Of a stretch of 64,000 nt of DNA, positions 45,185 through 54,470 are shown piece by piece (the stretch's first letter is position 1; each line of letters begins with the position of its first letter). Made by a program: the position numbers and the translations under genes. The stretch comes from Brachynemurus nebulosus (lineage: Eukaryota > Arthropoda > Insecta > Neuroptera > Myrmeleontidae): positions 6,287,527 through 6,351,526 of the forward strand of contig JAPWDM010000013.1 of assembly GCA_035578155.1 (NCBI GenBank), written 5' to 3'. The notes under the pieces are model-generated. The model searched no databases. It was not told the origin of the DNA and worked only from the letters and a program-made list of their open reading frames with translations.

Positions 45185-46432
45185 TAAACTCGCTCCCTTG
45201 ACCATTTTTACAGTGTAATCTGGCTCCCGGGTCTCTTAATGGTCTACATAAACTCGCTCCCTACTCTACAGGGGGTTAACACATGTTTTTTTCTACTGAA
45301 GCAGGTAAAAACAGAGAATTATATTGGTATATAATAATATACTACTCCACAAAAATCCATGAACATTTTATAATTTAAATATTATACATATACAATATAT
45401 TGTCAAAACTAACTAAACTAACCTCACCACCTAGTTTTTGAAGAAAATTTGTCTGATAAAATTAATTTTAAATTTGATAAATCAATAAATTAAACATTAG
45501 CAAGAAAATATTTTTCGCAAAAATATATAAGCCTTACTTATTGTCTAGAGCAGTGTTATTCAACCTTTTTCATGGCACGACCCCCTTAGTATGGAATTTC
45601 TAACCTCTCCCTGTATTTCTAACCTTTATGTTATTTTATGATATAAATATCGGATCCGTTCATCATTATTGATTATTTTCAGTTAGGTGTCAATTAAATA
45701 TGTAACAAAAGATTTTAAGCAGGCATATTTTTATATCGACATCGAAGCTGACGACTTATAGTAGCTTCTGAACGCGCGGGTGACTTGTGTGAGCGAGACA
45801 TAGCGCAACGTAATGAGTGCTGCGTGGAGTATCAGGCGAGCAAAGGATGGCACTTTTGAATTCTTTGAATTGTGAATTCGCCTTGAATCGTGTTTAAATT
45901 TACTGAATTGACTTGTTGTTTGTTTAGTAGTTGCTCATTGTCTTTTATTGTCTAATATCCAAAATTCTGTGCTCATTGTAATTATTATTGAAAGTGGATG
46001 AGTTCTGGAAAGACATTCACAACCGTCAACTTGAAGTTCCAATGAGAGTAATGAGAAGCAAAGAAAGAGCATCTATAGGAGGACAATTATTTTAAACTCG
46101 GATTTACTGTTATTGTAAAAAAGCCGCAGTTATTTGTTTTGAAATTTTATCAAGCGAAAATATGAAACCATCACATTAATATAACCTTTAATTAACCTTT
46201 TCGATATTAAATATTATACTTATGTTGAACTAGAATGGTTTTATTGTTAAAGTAACTGCGACCCCCCTTAAAAAGGCTTCGCGACCCCCTCGGGGGTCGC
46301 GACTCACAGGTTGAAAAACACTGGTCTAGAGGGTTCGTGTATTTTTTAACTGTAGCGTTTACACATGGAAACAAATGTTGCAACCTCCCGTCGACATGAC
46401 CCACCCGTGCTGACCATTAGGGAGCGAGTTTA
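45185..46432. mobile_element. TIR element with TAAACTCGCTCCCT ends, disrupted by a hAT insertion
   Basis: TAAACTCGCTCCCT at 45185-45198 and again at 45249-45262 faces AGGGAGCGAGTTTA at 46419-46432; the TGACCAT word just inside also mirrors (45200 and 46411). Between them lies the complete hAT element 45551-46323. Without the hAT insertion the host element would be about 470 bases. Confidence 0.65.
45551..46323. mobile_element. hAT element shell (773 bp) with perfect 8-bp duplication
   Basis: Ends CAGTGTTATTCAACCTTTTT and GGTTGAAAAACACTG, subterminal CATGGCACGACCCCC and GCGACCCCCTCGGGGGTCGC. Flanked by GTCTAGAG at 45543-45550 and 46324-46331. A short frame at 45982-46095 (VDEFWKDIHNRQLEVPMRV and on) may be a transposase remnant but is too short to assign. 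Minus-strand ORF 46207-46404 crosses the right end. Confidence 0.92.
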
Positions 46433-46433
46433 T

Positions 46434-47713
46434 ATAGGTAATAAAAAGAAAACGGGGTACTACTGAAGGATTTGGGAGGCACTTTACCTACTCCGAGATT
46501 TGCTTCTACCAAGAATCGCTCAACGCCCCTAAAAAAGGCTACACTTTAATGTTGGATTTGAGTTTACTTGGGTTTTGAGTACTAAAGAATTTTGTGAACT
46601 AAAGAATTTTTCTATCCATAAGTTTAGTAATATTTTAGAAATATTTACAAATTTAAATCCAAATATCGAAAATAACAAACACATAATTATCCAAGATATT
46701 ACCAGGCCGTAACTGAAAAAAGGTTGAGAAACGTTGATTACTTCAAACAAAATCGACGCAACAACATTGTAAAATGTCTAAATTTTCAAAGTGCATGCGA
46801 CATACGACTATACTCCTAAAACCTAAACTATCTTATCATGTATTCTGGTATACATCTATATCCTTATACATGATTCAACAAGACGATGCGATGTACCTAT
46901 TTTAAAAAAGGGAAAAAATTTTATATTACAGAAAGAAAAGTCGAGGATAAAATAAAATAAAACCGTAGGAAATGTATGTGCTTCATTCAAAGAATGTTAA
47001 TTTGTAACTTGGTGAAGTATTTTTCTTATCTTTAATTTTTCATGGCAACGATTTAAAGTGTGCCGTTTGAGTCAGTCAGTGTGTTTTCTCGTGTATCTGT
47101 GCATTTCTAGAATGTTGTTTTTTTTTTTTTTTCATGACGAAAAGGAAAAAGCAGCTCAATTTTATAAAAAATGAAGCAGAAATACTTTTTCGTTACCCTT
47201 TTTCATTTTATTATCGGCAAGCACATACACTGGTTGTAATAAAATTTTCAGTTGGGTAAATTTTTCTAAATAATTTTTTTCTTCTCTATCAGTAAATTAT
47301 TTATATATCGATTTGAATGAATTTTTTTCAAGGCAGGCAGGTATTTTGGACGGTTATTTTGAAATGAAAAAAATTTTATTTATTCAGTTTTCTACCCAAA
47401 AAAATAACAACAAATGTTTTCTGGACGAAAAAATCTTTTCGTGTGACACAAAAAACTAACGCGATGAATTACAAAGAGATTTCTTTTAGGAAGCACGTTA
47501 TTACTGGTTCTAATATAGACTTAGAACTAGATACAAACTGGTAAGCCAATATTTAAATTAAGGAAATTCTAGTGGTACAGTCAACGTATTTCCTATTTCG
47601 GTAAGTAAATATAATAATTTGAACCGTCAAATTCCGTAATTCTTATTAAATTTTGTAGGGTCGATCAGTCGTTACAAGGAGTCAGTTGTAATTTTTTGAT
47701 TACATACCAAAAT
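46434..47713. other. No gene seen
   Basis: AT-rich; TTGAGTCAGTCAGTGTG near 47070 contains arthropod-initiator-like TCAGT, but no downstream gene supports a promoter. Confidence 0.35.
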
Positions 47714-48545
47714 CCACAGAGAGAAAATTCATATAAAAATTACTGTGCTCAGCACTACAATCGACGTGTAAAAGGCGAACATATTCAATTTTGTACGGTA
47801 AAAATATAAAAATTATAATTAATCATAGAAAATTTAAAGGATAGAATGTTCTTTCCGTAATATTAACTCCATAAAATTTGTAAAACAGCACAGTAAAAAG
47901 TTCCATTGCCGACAGTTTAATTGTTTTTCTTACAAAAATTACCATGCTGTCTTAAAATAGAAGAAAAGTAGAAAAGAATAAAAGAAGCTAATAGTAGAAA
48001 GAAAGAAAGAGAAGGTATCAACGCTGTCACATAGCGAGGCAAGCTACAGAAAGTATCAACACAATCATATATGAAGGTCACATAGTAGGACTGTTGGTGT
48101 TGCAAGTAGCTGGTTAGCTGGTATGGTGTCGCGTGGTGTCGAATCAGTGTTCATTAGAATGTCTTGACGGATGGTCATCGTTTAATTCATCATTTTGTTA
48201 CTCCACTATCTTCAGTATTAGAATATATTGTTGCCAATCATTTTTGTATGGATCATAAAGAATCAAAGGTCGGAAAAGATCGGGCATCTTCGAAGTTTTT
48301 ACAGGTGCAGCCGAAGCAATATAAGGTTGCGGGTCAGATGCGCAAATGAAAGAGTACGACAACAAGAATTAAACTATAACATATATGCATAAGAGTGTGA
48401 TAGAAGTTGTGTTACCACATTAAATTTTACCATGCTATAAAATATTTTTTACTTTGGTCGTCGATCGCGCACGCATTATAAGAGAGCATGGTAATTTTTC
48501 TGAAATTTTATCTACAAAAATTATATGATTTTTCTCTCCGTGTAC
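47714..48545. mobile_element. Mariner-like TIR element (about 0.83 kb)
   Basis: The left end CCACAGAGAGAAAATTCATA mirrors the right end ATGATTTTTCTCTCCGTG. A TA follows the right end (CCGTG-TA), while the left dinucleotide is altered (TC). The internal word CCATGCT next to TAATTTT/AAAATTA recurs near 47940, 48430 and 48488. The 114-codon minus frame (48435-48779) straddles the right end and is not a gene. Confidence 0.55.
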
Positions 48546-49250
48546 GAACACAGTTAAGAATTTACTTTCCATTTTTGATGATAGCCAGAGATTTAGGCTA
48601 AAATTTTCAGTTGCATCCAAATACCCAGTTGTGGAATAGTATATTTTTTTTATTTGTTGTTTGGTTAATTCTCGGCAAACATTATGGCCAACAAATTTGT
48701 TAAAAAAGGCAATTTTAATAACTGGCACACTTGTTGGCCCTATTTTTTTTGAATAAAAGCTTGAAATTTTTAAAATCAATGTAAGTATCTACACTTTTGA
48801 ATTTTTCAATATATCAACTGAAAAAAGTGGCTGAATTCAGATTACGTATTTGGAAACTGCCGAGTCCCGCACTTAAGATTGCTGAACCAAAAGTGTGCAG
48901 AAAGCCACAGAAGATTAAATACTTGGAGCTCTTTAATATAATATATACTTATAACAGACTTATGGAAGTAAAAGCCCATTAAGGCAATAGTATCCTATAG
49001 AATATGTGATAACTGAAATACGGTTTTCTTAGCTCGCTTCTGTGCAGACAGCATACTGTGAAAAAGATTCATTTACTGTTTAAACTACGTTAGAAATTAT
49101 ACATTTTGTTTATGACTAGAAACTTTTAAAGAAAAACTGAAAATTACTTGTGTAGATATAAATTTATACATTTGTTACTTTTGTATGTATAACAATGAAG
49201 AACACAAGACTGCATACAGAATGTTTATAAAATTTCTTTACTTAAATTCA
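48546..49250. other. No gene seen
   Basis: AT-rich spacer before the tRNA cluster. Confidence 0.4.
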
Positions 49251-49285
49251 ATCAATTATTTTATTTCGAATAAACAAATTGTATC

Positions 49286-49357
49286 GGGGGTGTAACTCAG
49301 TGGTAGAGTGTCTGCTTCGCATGCAGAAAGTCCTGGGTTCAAATCCCAGCTCCTCCA
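49286..49357 (+). tRNA. tRNA-Ala (CGC), copy 1
   Basis: 72 bases without intron. Acceptor GGGGGTG/CTCCTCC with the G3-U70 pair that defines alanine identity, D-arm ACTC/GAGT, anticodon arm TCTGC-TTCGCAT-GCAGA (anticodon CGC), T-arm CTGGG-TTCAAAT-CCCAG, discriminator A. The A-box (TAACTCAGTGG) and B-box (GGTTCAAATCC) fit Pol III promoters. Odd points: U6-U67 mismatch in the acceptor and A10-U25 instead of G10-C25; both recur in all four copies. Confidence 0.95.
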
Positions 49358-49364
49358 ACACGAC

Positions 49365-49373
49365 TTTTTTTTT
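49365..49373 (+). terminator. Pol III terminator of tRNA copy 1
   Basis: Run of nine T beginning eight bases after the discriminator base. Confidence 0.9.
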
Positions 49374-49508
49374 ACTCGAAGAAAATAATTTTTATTTTTG
49401 AATCACAGGGATGCCATTTGACTGTAAGATAATAGGGATTTTTTTTGTACCGACTTTCATCGATTTTCATAAATTCAATTATTTTATTTTGAGTGATCAA
49501 ACTGCAAC

Positions 49509-49580
49509 GGGGGTGTAACTCAGTGGTAGAGTGTCTGCTTCGCATGCAGAAAGTCCTGGGTTCAAATCCCAGCTCCTCCA
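49509..49580 (+). tRNA. tRNA-Ala (CGC), copy 2
   Basis: Identical over all 72 bases to copy 1. 5' flank is of the B type (CAAACTGCAAC). Confidence 0.95.
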
Positions 49581-49587
49581 ACACGAC

Positions 49588-49593
49588 TTTTTT
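49588..49593 (+). terminator. Pol III terminator of tRNA copy 2
   Basis: Six T, then G, after CACGAC. Confidence 0.88.
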
Positions 49594-49752
49594 GTTACTC
49601 GAAGAAAATAATTTTTATTTTTGAATCACCTTAAATCACTCCCATCGACAGGTATGCCATTTGACTTTAAGATAATAGAGTTTTTTTTTTGTATCGACTT
49701 TCATCGATTTTCATAAATCCAAATATTTTATTTCGAGTAAACAAATTGTATC

Positions 49753-49824
49753 GGGGGTGTAACTCAGTGGCAGAGTGTCTGCTTCGCATGCAGAAAGTCC
49801 TGGGTTCAAATCCCAGCTCCTCCA
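49753..49824 (+). tRNA. tRNA-Ala (CGC), copy 3
   Basis: Same as copies 1, 2 and 4 except C instead of T at the D-loop position after GTGG (GTGGCAGAG). The change lies in the loop and should not disturb folding or the A-box core. Confidence 0.94.
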
Positions 49825-49831
49825 ACACGAC

Positions 49832-49837
49832 TTTTTT
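49832..49837 (+). terminator. Pol III terminator of tRNA copy 3
   Basis: Six T after CACGAC. Confidence 0.88.
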
Positions 49838-49996
49838 GTTACTCGAAGAAAATAATTTTTATTTTTGAATCACCTTAAATCACTCCCATCGACAGGTATG
49901 CCATTTGACTTTAAGATAATAGAGTTTTTTTTTTGTATCGACTTTCATCGATTTTCATAAATCCAATTATTTTATTTTGAGTGATCAAACTGCAAC

Positions 49997-50068
49997 GGGG
50001 GTGTAACTCAGTGGTAGAGTGTCTGCTTCGCATGCAGAAAGTCCTGGGTTCAAATCCCAGCTCCTCCA
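49997..50068 (+). tRNA. tRNA-Ala (CGC), copy 4
   Basis: Identical to copy 1. Its 3' flank diverges from the other units (ACATAATTT instead of ACACGACTTT), marking the right edge of the tandem array. The minus-strand ORFs 49372-49584 and 49911-50147 that translate to LEELGFEPRTFCMRSRHSTT are antisense tRNA, a well-known false protein. Confidence 0.95.
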
Positions 50069-50074
50069 ACATAA

Positions 50075-50084
50075 TTTTTTTTTT
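50075..50084 (+). terminator. Pol III terminator of tRNA copy 4
   Basis: Run of ten T. Confidence 0.9.
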
Positions 50085-50085
50085 A

Positions 50086-50746
50086 ACTGGAGTTAAATAA
50101 CTTTTTATTTTTGAATCGCTTGTAAATTTTAATGCAATTTTTTGCATACAGTGCTAGTGTACTTTTGCACCTATATTTTATTATTATTATGTTTATATTT
50201 ATATAAACTGTGGTAGACTAACAGTAAATTATATAACATATTTATATTACAGAAGGTAGGTGTAGATTGCGCTAACTGTAGAAAAGCGTAACTGAAGAAA
50301 ATTTAAAATATTTAATGTTTTCGAAAAGTTTCTAAATTAAATTTTATGTTTATCTATGATGACTTTATAGCAATTTATGTTTTCAGTAATATTTTCTGTA
50401 TTTCTGTATTAAATACATGTGTCATATATACCTGTGTAGGTGTAATGTAATTGTACAGTGTTGTATATTGAAACGAGAATACAATTTTATTAAGTACTAG
50501 TAAAACAGACAAAATAGCTGTATGACTTTCTTGTCAGGGTTTTATTTGCTACTGAGGAGTGCAGGTTGAGATCAGCTTATCAGCAGTAACTAAAAAAAAC
50601 CCAAAGAAGAAGACCATTCCGTTCAAAAGTTCATTTTTAGAAGTAAATGGAAACATTTTTAAGGAATGTTGTCTCAAACTAAACTTTTTACAAATAATTT
50701 TATAAGTTGGTTTTTGTTAAATTTAGTTCCCAGTTGAAGTTAGATG
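50086..50746. other. No gene seen
   Basis: AT-rich spacer downstream of the tRNA array. Confidence 0.4.
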
Positions 50747-50754
50747 GGAAAGTC

Positions 50755-51356
50755 TAGTGATGAGCAAATGCAAGACCAAGACCAAGACCAAGACTTGGCA
50801 GTCTTGGTCTTGGTCTTGTTCTTGCATTAAGAATCTTGGTCTTGATCTTGTTAGAGCAGTTTCAGTCTTGGTCTTGGTCTTAGTCTTGCAAAATGCAGTC
50901 TTGGTCTTGGTCTTGGTATTGCTAAAAAATCTCGCACTTTCTTGCATTTTTTTATTAGTGAATTTTTCCTTCTAAAATCAGAATTTTCTTTGTTTACGGC
51001 ATTAATTATACTTTCAAACAATGAAAAAAATTTTTTTTTTAACGACAGCCTGCATATAAAGTATAAATAATTTATATGCAGGCTGTCGTTAAAAAATTTT
51101 TTCATTTCATTTTACCTGCAGTTGGATTTTAATAATTTACTTTCAAACAATTTAAATAGTTTAGCAAGAGTCTTGCTTTTTTCTTGCTTTTGTCTTGATC
51201 TTGCTCACTTAAGTCTTGGTATTGGTCTTGCAGCCATACTTATAGTCTTGGTCTTGGTCTTGGTCTTGCAGCCGTACTTATAGTCTTGGTCTTGGTCTTG
51301 CTCTTGGTATACATAGTTTTGGTCTTGCAAAAAATGCAAGACCAAGACGAGACTGC
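50755..51356. mobile_element. hAT-type MITE made of CTTGGT hexamers, copy 1 (3' end lost)
   Basis: Begins TAGTGATGAGCAAATGC and consists largely of CTTGGT/AAGACC hexamer arrays in both orientations. Collinear with the copy at 53305-53689, but the closing CATCACTA end is missing after GAGACTGCAA. Interrupted by a 115-base insertion carrying a palindrome (51023-51137). ORFs with KTKTKT, DQDQDQ or LVLVLV repeats (50723-51105) are the six frames of the hexamer. Confidence 0.8.
51021..51105. repeat. Perfect hairpin (35-40 bp arms, 10-base loop)
   Basis: AACGACAGCCTGCATATAAA, GTATAAATAA loop, TTTATATGCAGGCTGTCGTT: 20 perfectly paired bases, extended outward by A/T runs to ATGAAAAAA/TTTTTTCAT. The word TACTTTCAAACAAT stands on both sides (51009-51022 and 51138-51151), as if this 115-base piece had inserted with a 14-bp duplication. 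Confidence 0.85.
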
Positions 51357-51643
51357 AATTCTTAAAAATGGGGATAACTCCTAGACCTACTTAACATAAG
51401 TATGTAACCAAATTTGGTTGTTTTTGACAGCCCGTATATAGAATTTTTTGTGACTACGTTTCTAGTCCCAAGCGATCTAGAAATGTTCCTTGATTTAGAC
51501 CCAAAGGTAGCCTCGTTTATTTACATAATCTTAAATCTTAGCAGAATGGGATAATGTTATCTCATGTTATCTCTAAGAACCATTTTTAAAAATTTTATAG
51601 CTTATAAAAACACAATATAAATATAACTACTGAAATTTTGCTG

Positions 51644-52012
51644 CTAACCATGAATTATCCCTTTAAAAACTAAAAATTGGAAATCATTCTGGTTGCCGTT
51701 ACAATTTTTAGTAATAAGTTTTGGTAACAATTTTATTTCTGAAGTCAATTGCAACGGAATATCAAACAGTTCGTTACAGTTCAAAGAACAATTCGAATTT
51801 ACTTTAATGCTTAGGATAAATTTAGGACAAGAGCAAAAATTGCACAGGCCACACAGGTCTACCTTATATATGGATTTTAACTCAGAAATTACGTATAGTT
51901 GTGTTGTACGTTCTCCAAGTATTTCATTTAAATGTTCACATTTTCTTGGACACTTCTGTGTAGTTTGGTGTTTTAAAATATTAATTAATGTTTGTACATT
52001 AAATACATAGTA
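51644..52012 (-). CDS. Unrecognised cysteine-rich open frame, possible exon
   Basis: Minus strand, open for about 122 codons between stops (TAA at 52013-52015, TAG at 51644-51646), without a methionine. Cysteines are clustered: KCPRKCEH, then LCGLCNFCSCPKF, then NCSLNC. The motif order suggests zinc or disulphide binding but matches no family I can name. CAAACTACACAG in front of AAGTGTCCAAG could be a splice acceptor. The plus-strand frame 51693-52010 (105 codons, with ATG) overlaps it and is the less protein-like of the two. Both may be chance. Confidence 0.2.
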   Translation of the reverse strand, partial: YYVFNVQTLINILKHQTTQKCPRKCEHLNEILGERTTQLYVISELKSIYKVDLCGLCNFCSCPKFILSIKVNSNCSLNCNELFDIPLQLTSEIKLLPKLITKNCNGNQNDFQFLVFKGIIHG

Positions 52013-52015
52013 TTA

Positions 52016-52870
52016 AATATTAAATTAGTAGTTTAAATACAAACAAATACAAAACAGAAAATTACTACTGACTTCGGGCAAAATAAAATCCAGTAAAGTC
52101 TAATGAAAATTTTTCAAACAATATTTGTCAGATCGATAAAATAGAAGGATAAGTTCGAAATTTATTAGCCCACACTTTTGCATTAATTGAAAATTGTTCC
52201 AAAATTCATGGCGTGCATGATCACTTTGTCACCCCCTGAACTCGATGGTGTAAATTGGTAATATATTATTTTAAAATAGCATACGTCAATTGTCATAAAT
52301 TGATCTAAAACCAACCCACAGAACATTTAATATTTCCGATTCCTAGAAATATTCTATTGTTATCTTCAAAATTATTTATTGTTTTGTGGTCGATACTGAC
52401 TGTAGCTGTGCAAAGTTAAAACCGCAAACCTCCCCGAAGACCTAAATATCCATTTATTTTTCAAAAAAAAAAAAATAAAATAAAATAAAATAAAATAAAT
52501 TATTTTTAAATTTGACACAATTAAAATAAGTATGTATAATGTATTTCTGTGCTATTCTCTTTCAATAGAATTATTTATGGACATTGAACAAAATCCAATT
52601 TGTGATCGAAATTTAAATTTCCAATAAATCCTATTGTGAAATGGACAATTTGTATCTATTTATTTTTTCTACTGGGTGTCACAGAAGTATTCAGAACATT
52701 AACAATCTATAAACTTGAGTAAAAAAAAGAAACCTCATATATAGAAAATTCCCTACCTTAAACCTTAATGACACGGTTTAGGTTAGCCTGGTTTGTTTAT
52801 GGATTATACGTACCTAATTTGGTTTTTGATTTTTTCAAGAAATTTAAATTATTTCGCAGCAAATCATTTT
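52016..52870. other. No gene seen; (AAAAT)n at 52463-52500
   Basis: AT-rich with a short TAAAA pentamer tandem repeat after an A run. Confidence 0.45.
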
Positions 52871-52878
52871 ACTGTAAG

Positions 52879-53083
52879 CAGGGTCGGCGAGAAGGTGGGA
52901 AGGTGAGCCAATTGCTCGATGGCTCGGGTCTAAAAAGGGGGCCCACAGCCTCGATTAGGGGCTTGAAGAAAGTAAGAAAAGACGTTCATTCTTGCTTGTC
53001 AATTGTATTTTTGGGGAAAAAATATTTGAAAATTTTTCGTTGTGCCCGGGACCCGTAATGACTGCCCCCCCCAATGATACAAC
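52879..53083 (+). mobile_element. GC-rich hAT-like element fragment, second copy
   Basis: Begins CAGGGTCGGCGAGAAGGTGG, continues GGCTCGGGTCTAAAAAGGGG, GCCCACAGCCTCG and ends near GTGCCCGGGACCCG and a C8 run. Collinear with 20597-20700. The start is a good hAT end (CAGGG), but the matching right terminus is not preserved. The 96-codon frame 52768-53058 crosses its left end. Confidence 0.55.
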
Positions 53084-53304
53084 TGTAAGGTCTCCGGTGT
53101 CACTTTCGATAAAAATGGAAAGAACGATGCTGGAAACTGGAAATTATTGACATTCTTTTAGTTATAATTTTTTTATGTTGTTGTTATAGTGAAATTGCAA
53201 AGGTATTATGTAAGTATATTTTGTTCCAATTTTGGGTTTTTGTTCTTAAGAGATTCATAATAGTGCCAGTTATCAACCTATAAAAATTTGAAAACAATTA
53301 TTGG

Positions 53305-53689
53305 TAGTGATGAGCAAATTCAAGACTTGGTCTTGGTCTTGTTCTTGCATTACGAGTCTTGGTATTGGTCTTGCTAGAGCAGTTTGAGTCTTGGTCTTGC
53401 AAAATGCAGTCTTGGTCTTGGTCTTGTTATTGCTAAAAAATCTTGCACTTTCTAGCATTTTTTTATTAGCGAATTTTTTTCCTCTAAAATCAGAATAGAG
53501 TCTTGCCTTTTCCTTGCTTTTGTCTTGGTCTTGCTCACTTGAGTCTTTGTATTGGTCTTGCAGTCATAATTATAGTCTTGGTCTTTGTTTTGCGCTTGGT
53601 ATACATAGTCTTGATCTTGGTCTTGGTCTTGCAAAAAATGCAAAACCAAGACAAGACTGCAATGCCAAGACTAATTTTACTCATCACTA
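53305..53689. mobile_element. hAT-type MITE made of CTTGGT hexamers, copy 2 (385 bp, complete)
   Basis: TIRs TAGTGATGAG and CTCATCACTA; flanking octamers ATTATTGG (53297-53304) and ATTAATGG (53690-53697) agree at 7 of 8. TAGTG fits the YARNG consensus of hAT ends. The body is CTTGGT-type hexamers with GCTAAAAAATCTTGCACTTT and ATTTTTTTATTAGCGAATTT as non-repeat islands shared with copy 1. Overlapping ORFs are hexamer frames. Confidence 0.87.
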
Positions 53690-53802
53690 ATTAATGGGCC
53701 ACCTTTACTGCTTCCAGACATAGATCAAATGTGTAAAAATATAGTAAAATCGATAAGTATATGATGAGGTCATCAAGGTAAATTTATGACTGGTTTGACT
53801 AA

Positions 53803-54258
53803 AGCGGGTTCTACACGATGCTACGAACGTTCCTTCCAACATTCGATCGAACGTTTGAGGCAATTAAGTTCGATAGTTGGTGCGACGAATGTATCTGCTA
53901 CACTGTGAGTCGAATGTTTGATCCAATACGAATGATGATGTGTTGGTACTCAGTGGACAACGCTGTTATCTGTCTGATGTTATCTCTAATGTTATACACT
54001 GATGTTGTCTCTCTTCACAGGAACGAGTCGTGCAGCTGCTGAGTCGAACCAACCAACGCAACCAACATTGACCTTCAAACGTTCGAAGCATCCCTTTGAC
54101 TCGGTGCAAGAATACCGACATCGAACGGGACACGACCAAATGCGAACGTTTGACGCTCGACATTGGACACTCGTAGGTTCGAACAACGGCTACACGATGC
54201 TATGAACCATCCAACGTCGAATGTTGGAAGGTGTTCGTAGCATCGTGTAGCAGCGGCT
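53803..54258. mobile_element. Harbinger-like MITE (456 bp), TAA duplication
   Basis: Left AGCGGGTTCTACACGATGC, continuing TACGAACGTTCC and TTCCAACATTCGA; the right end mirrors it as TCGAATGTTGGAAGGTGTTC then GTAGCATCGTGTAGCAGC and GGCT. TAA at 53800-53802 and 54259-54261. The interior has multiple GAACG/TTCGA words. The four overlapping ORFs (53818-54205) on both strands are products of this CG-containing, stop-poor element. Confidence 0.85.
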
Positions 54259-54332
54259 TAAACGGAATATTAAAGCAATAGCGATAGCAATTTTTTGTGT
54301 AATTAAAGCGTCGTTTCAAATAAAATTAATCA

Positions 54333-54470
54333 ATTTTTTTAGTTTAGTGATTAAGGAACACTACTGGTTGCCTGGCAGATTGTGAGTTCGACACCGATCG
54401 AAGACAATACGCAACCATCAACCAAATAACGCAGCACATTAAAGTGTCAATAATTAAAATACTACATCTG
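54333..54470 (+). mobile_element. tRNA-derived SINE head
   Basis: A-box-like TAGTTTAGTGATTAAG at 54340 and B-box-like GAGTTCGACACC at 54384 are 44 bases apart, exactly the spacing of positions 8 and 52 in a tRNA. No full tRNA fold forms (no clear anticodon stem), so this is a SINE rather than a tRNA gene. The 3' limit and tail are uncertain. Confidence 0.6.

Larger units (their letters stand above)
49251..50085 (+). repeat. Tandem tRNA gene array, A-B-A-B higher-order repeat
   Basis: Four copies of a ~223-244-base unit (tRNA starts 49286, 49509, 49753, 49997). Units 1 and 3 share the 5' flank AAACAAATTGTATC; units 2 and 4 share GATCAAACTGCAAC. The 1-to-2 spacer lacks about 21 bases (a TTAAATCACTCCCATCGAC-containing block) present in the 2-to-3 and 3-to-4 spacers. 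Two-unit duplication of an initial pair explains this best. Confidence 0.93.

Noticed and set aside
45982..46095. 37-codon frame VDEFWKDIHNRQLEVPMRV inside the hAT element
   Set aside because: Could be a transposase remnant but is too short and does not match the conserved hAT C-terminal pattern that I know.
44915..46732. hAT element bounded by CAGTGTTTCTCAACC and GGTTGAGAAACGTTG
   Set aside because: Ends are plausible partners, but the flanking octamers do not match, so the outer element is not supported.
49372..50147. Minus-strand frames reading EELGFEPRTFCMRSRHST
   Set aside because: They are reverse translations of the tRNA-Ala genes, a known annotation artefact.
50723..51105. Frames with KTKTKT, DQDQDQ or LVLVLV repeats
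   Set aside because: Six-frame readings of the CTTGGT hexamer array in a MITE, not low-complexity proteins.
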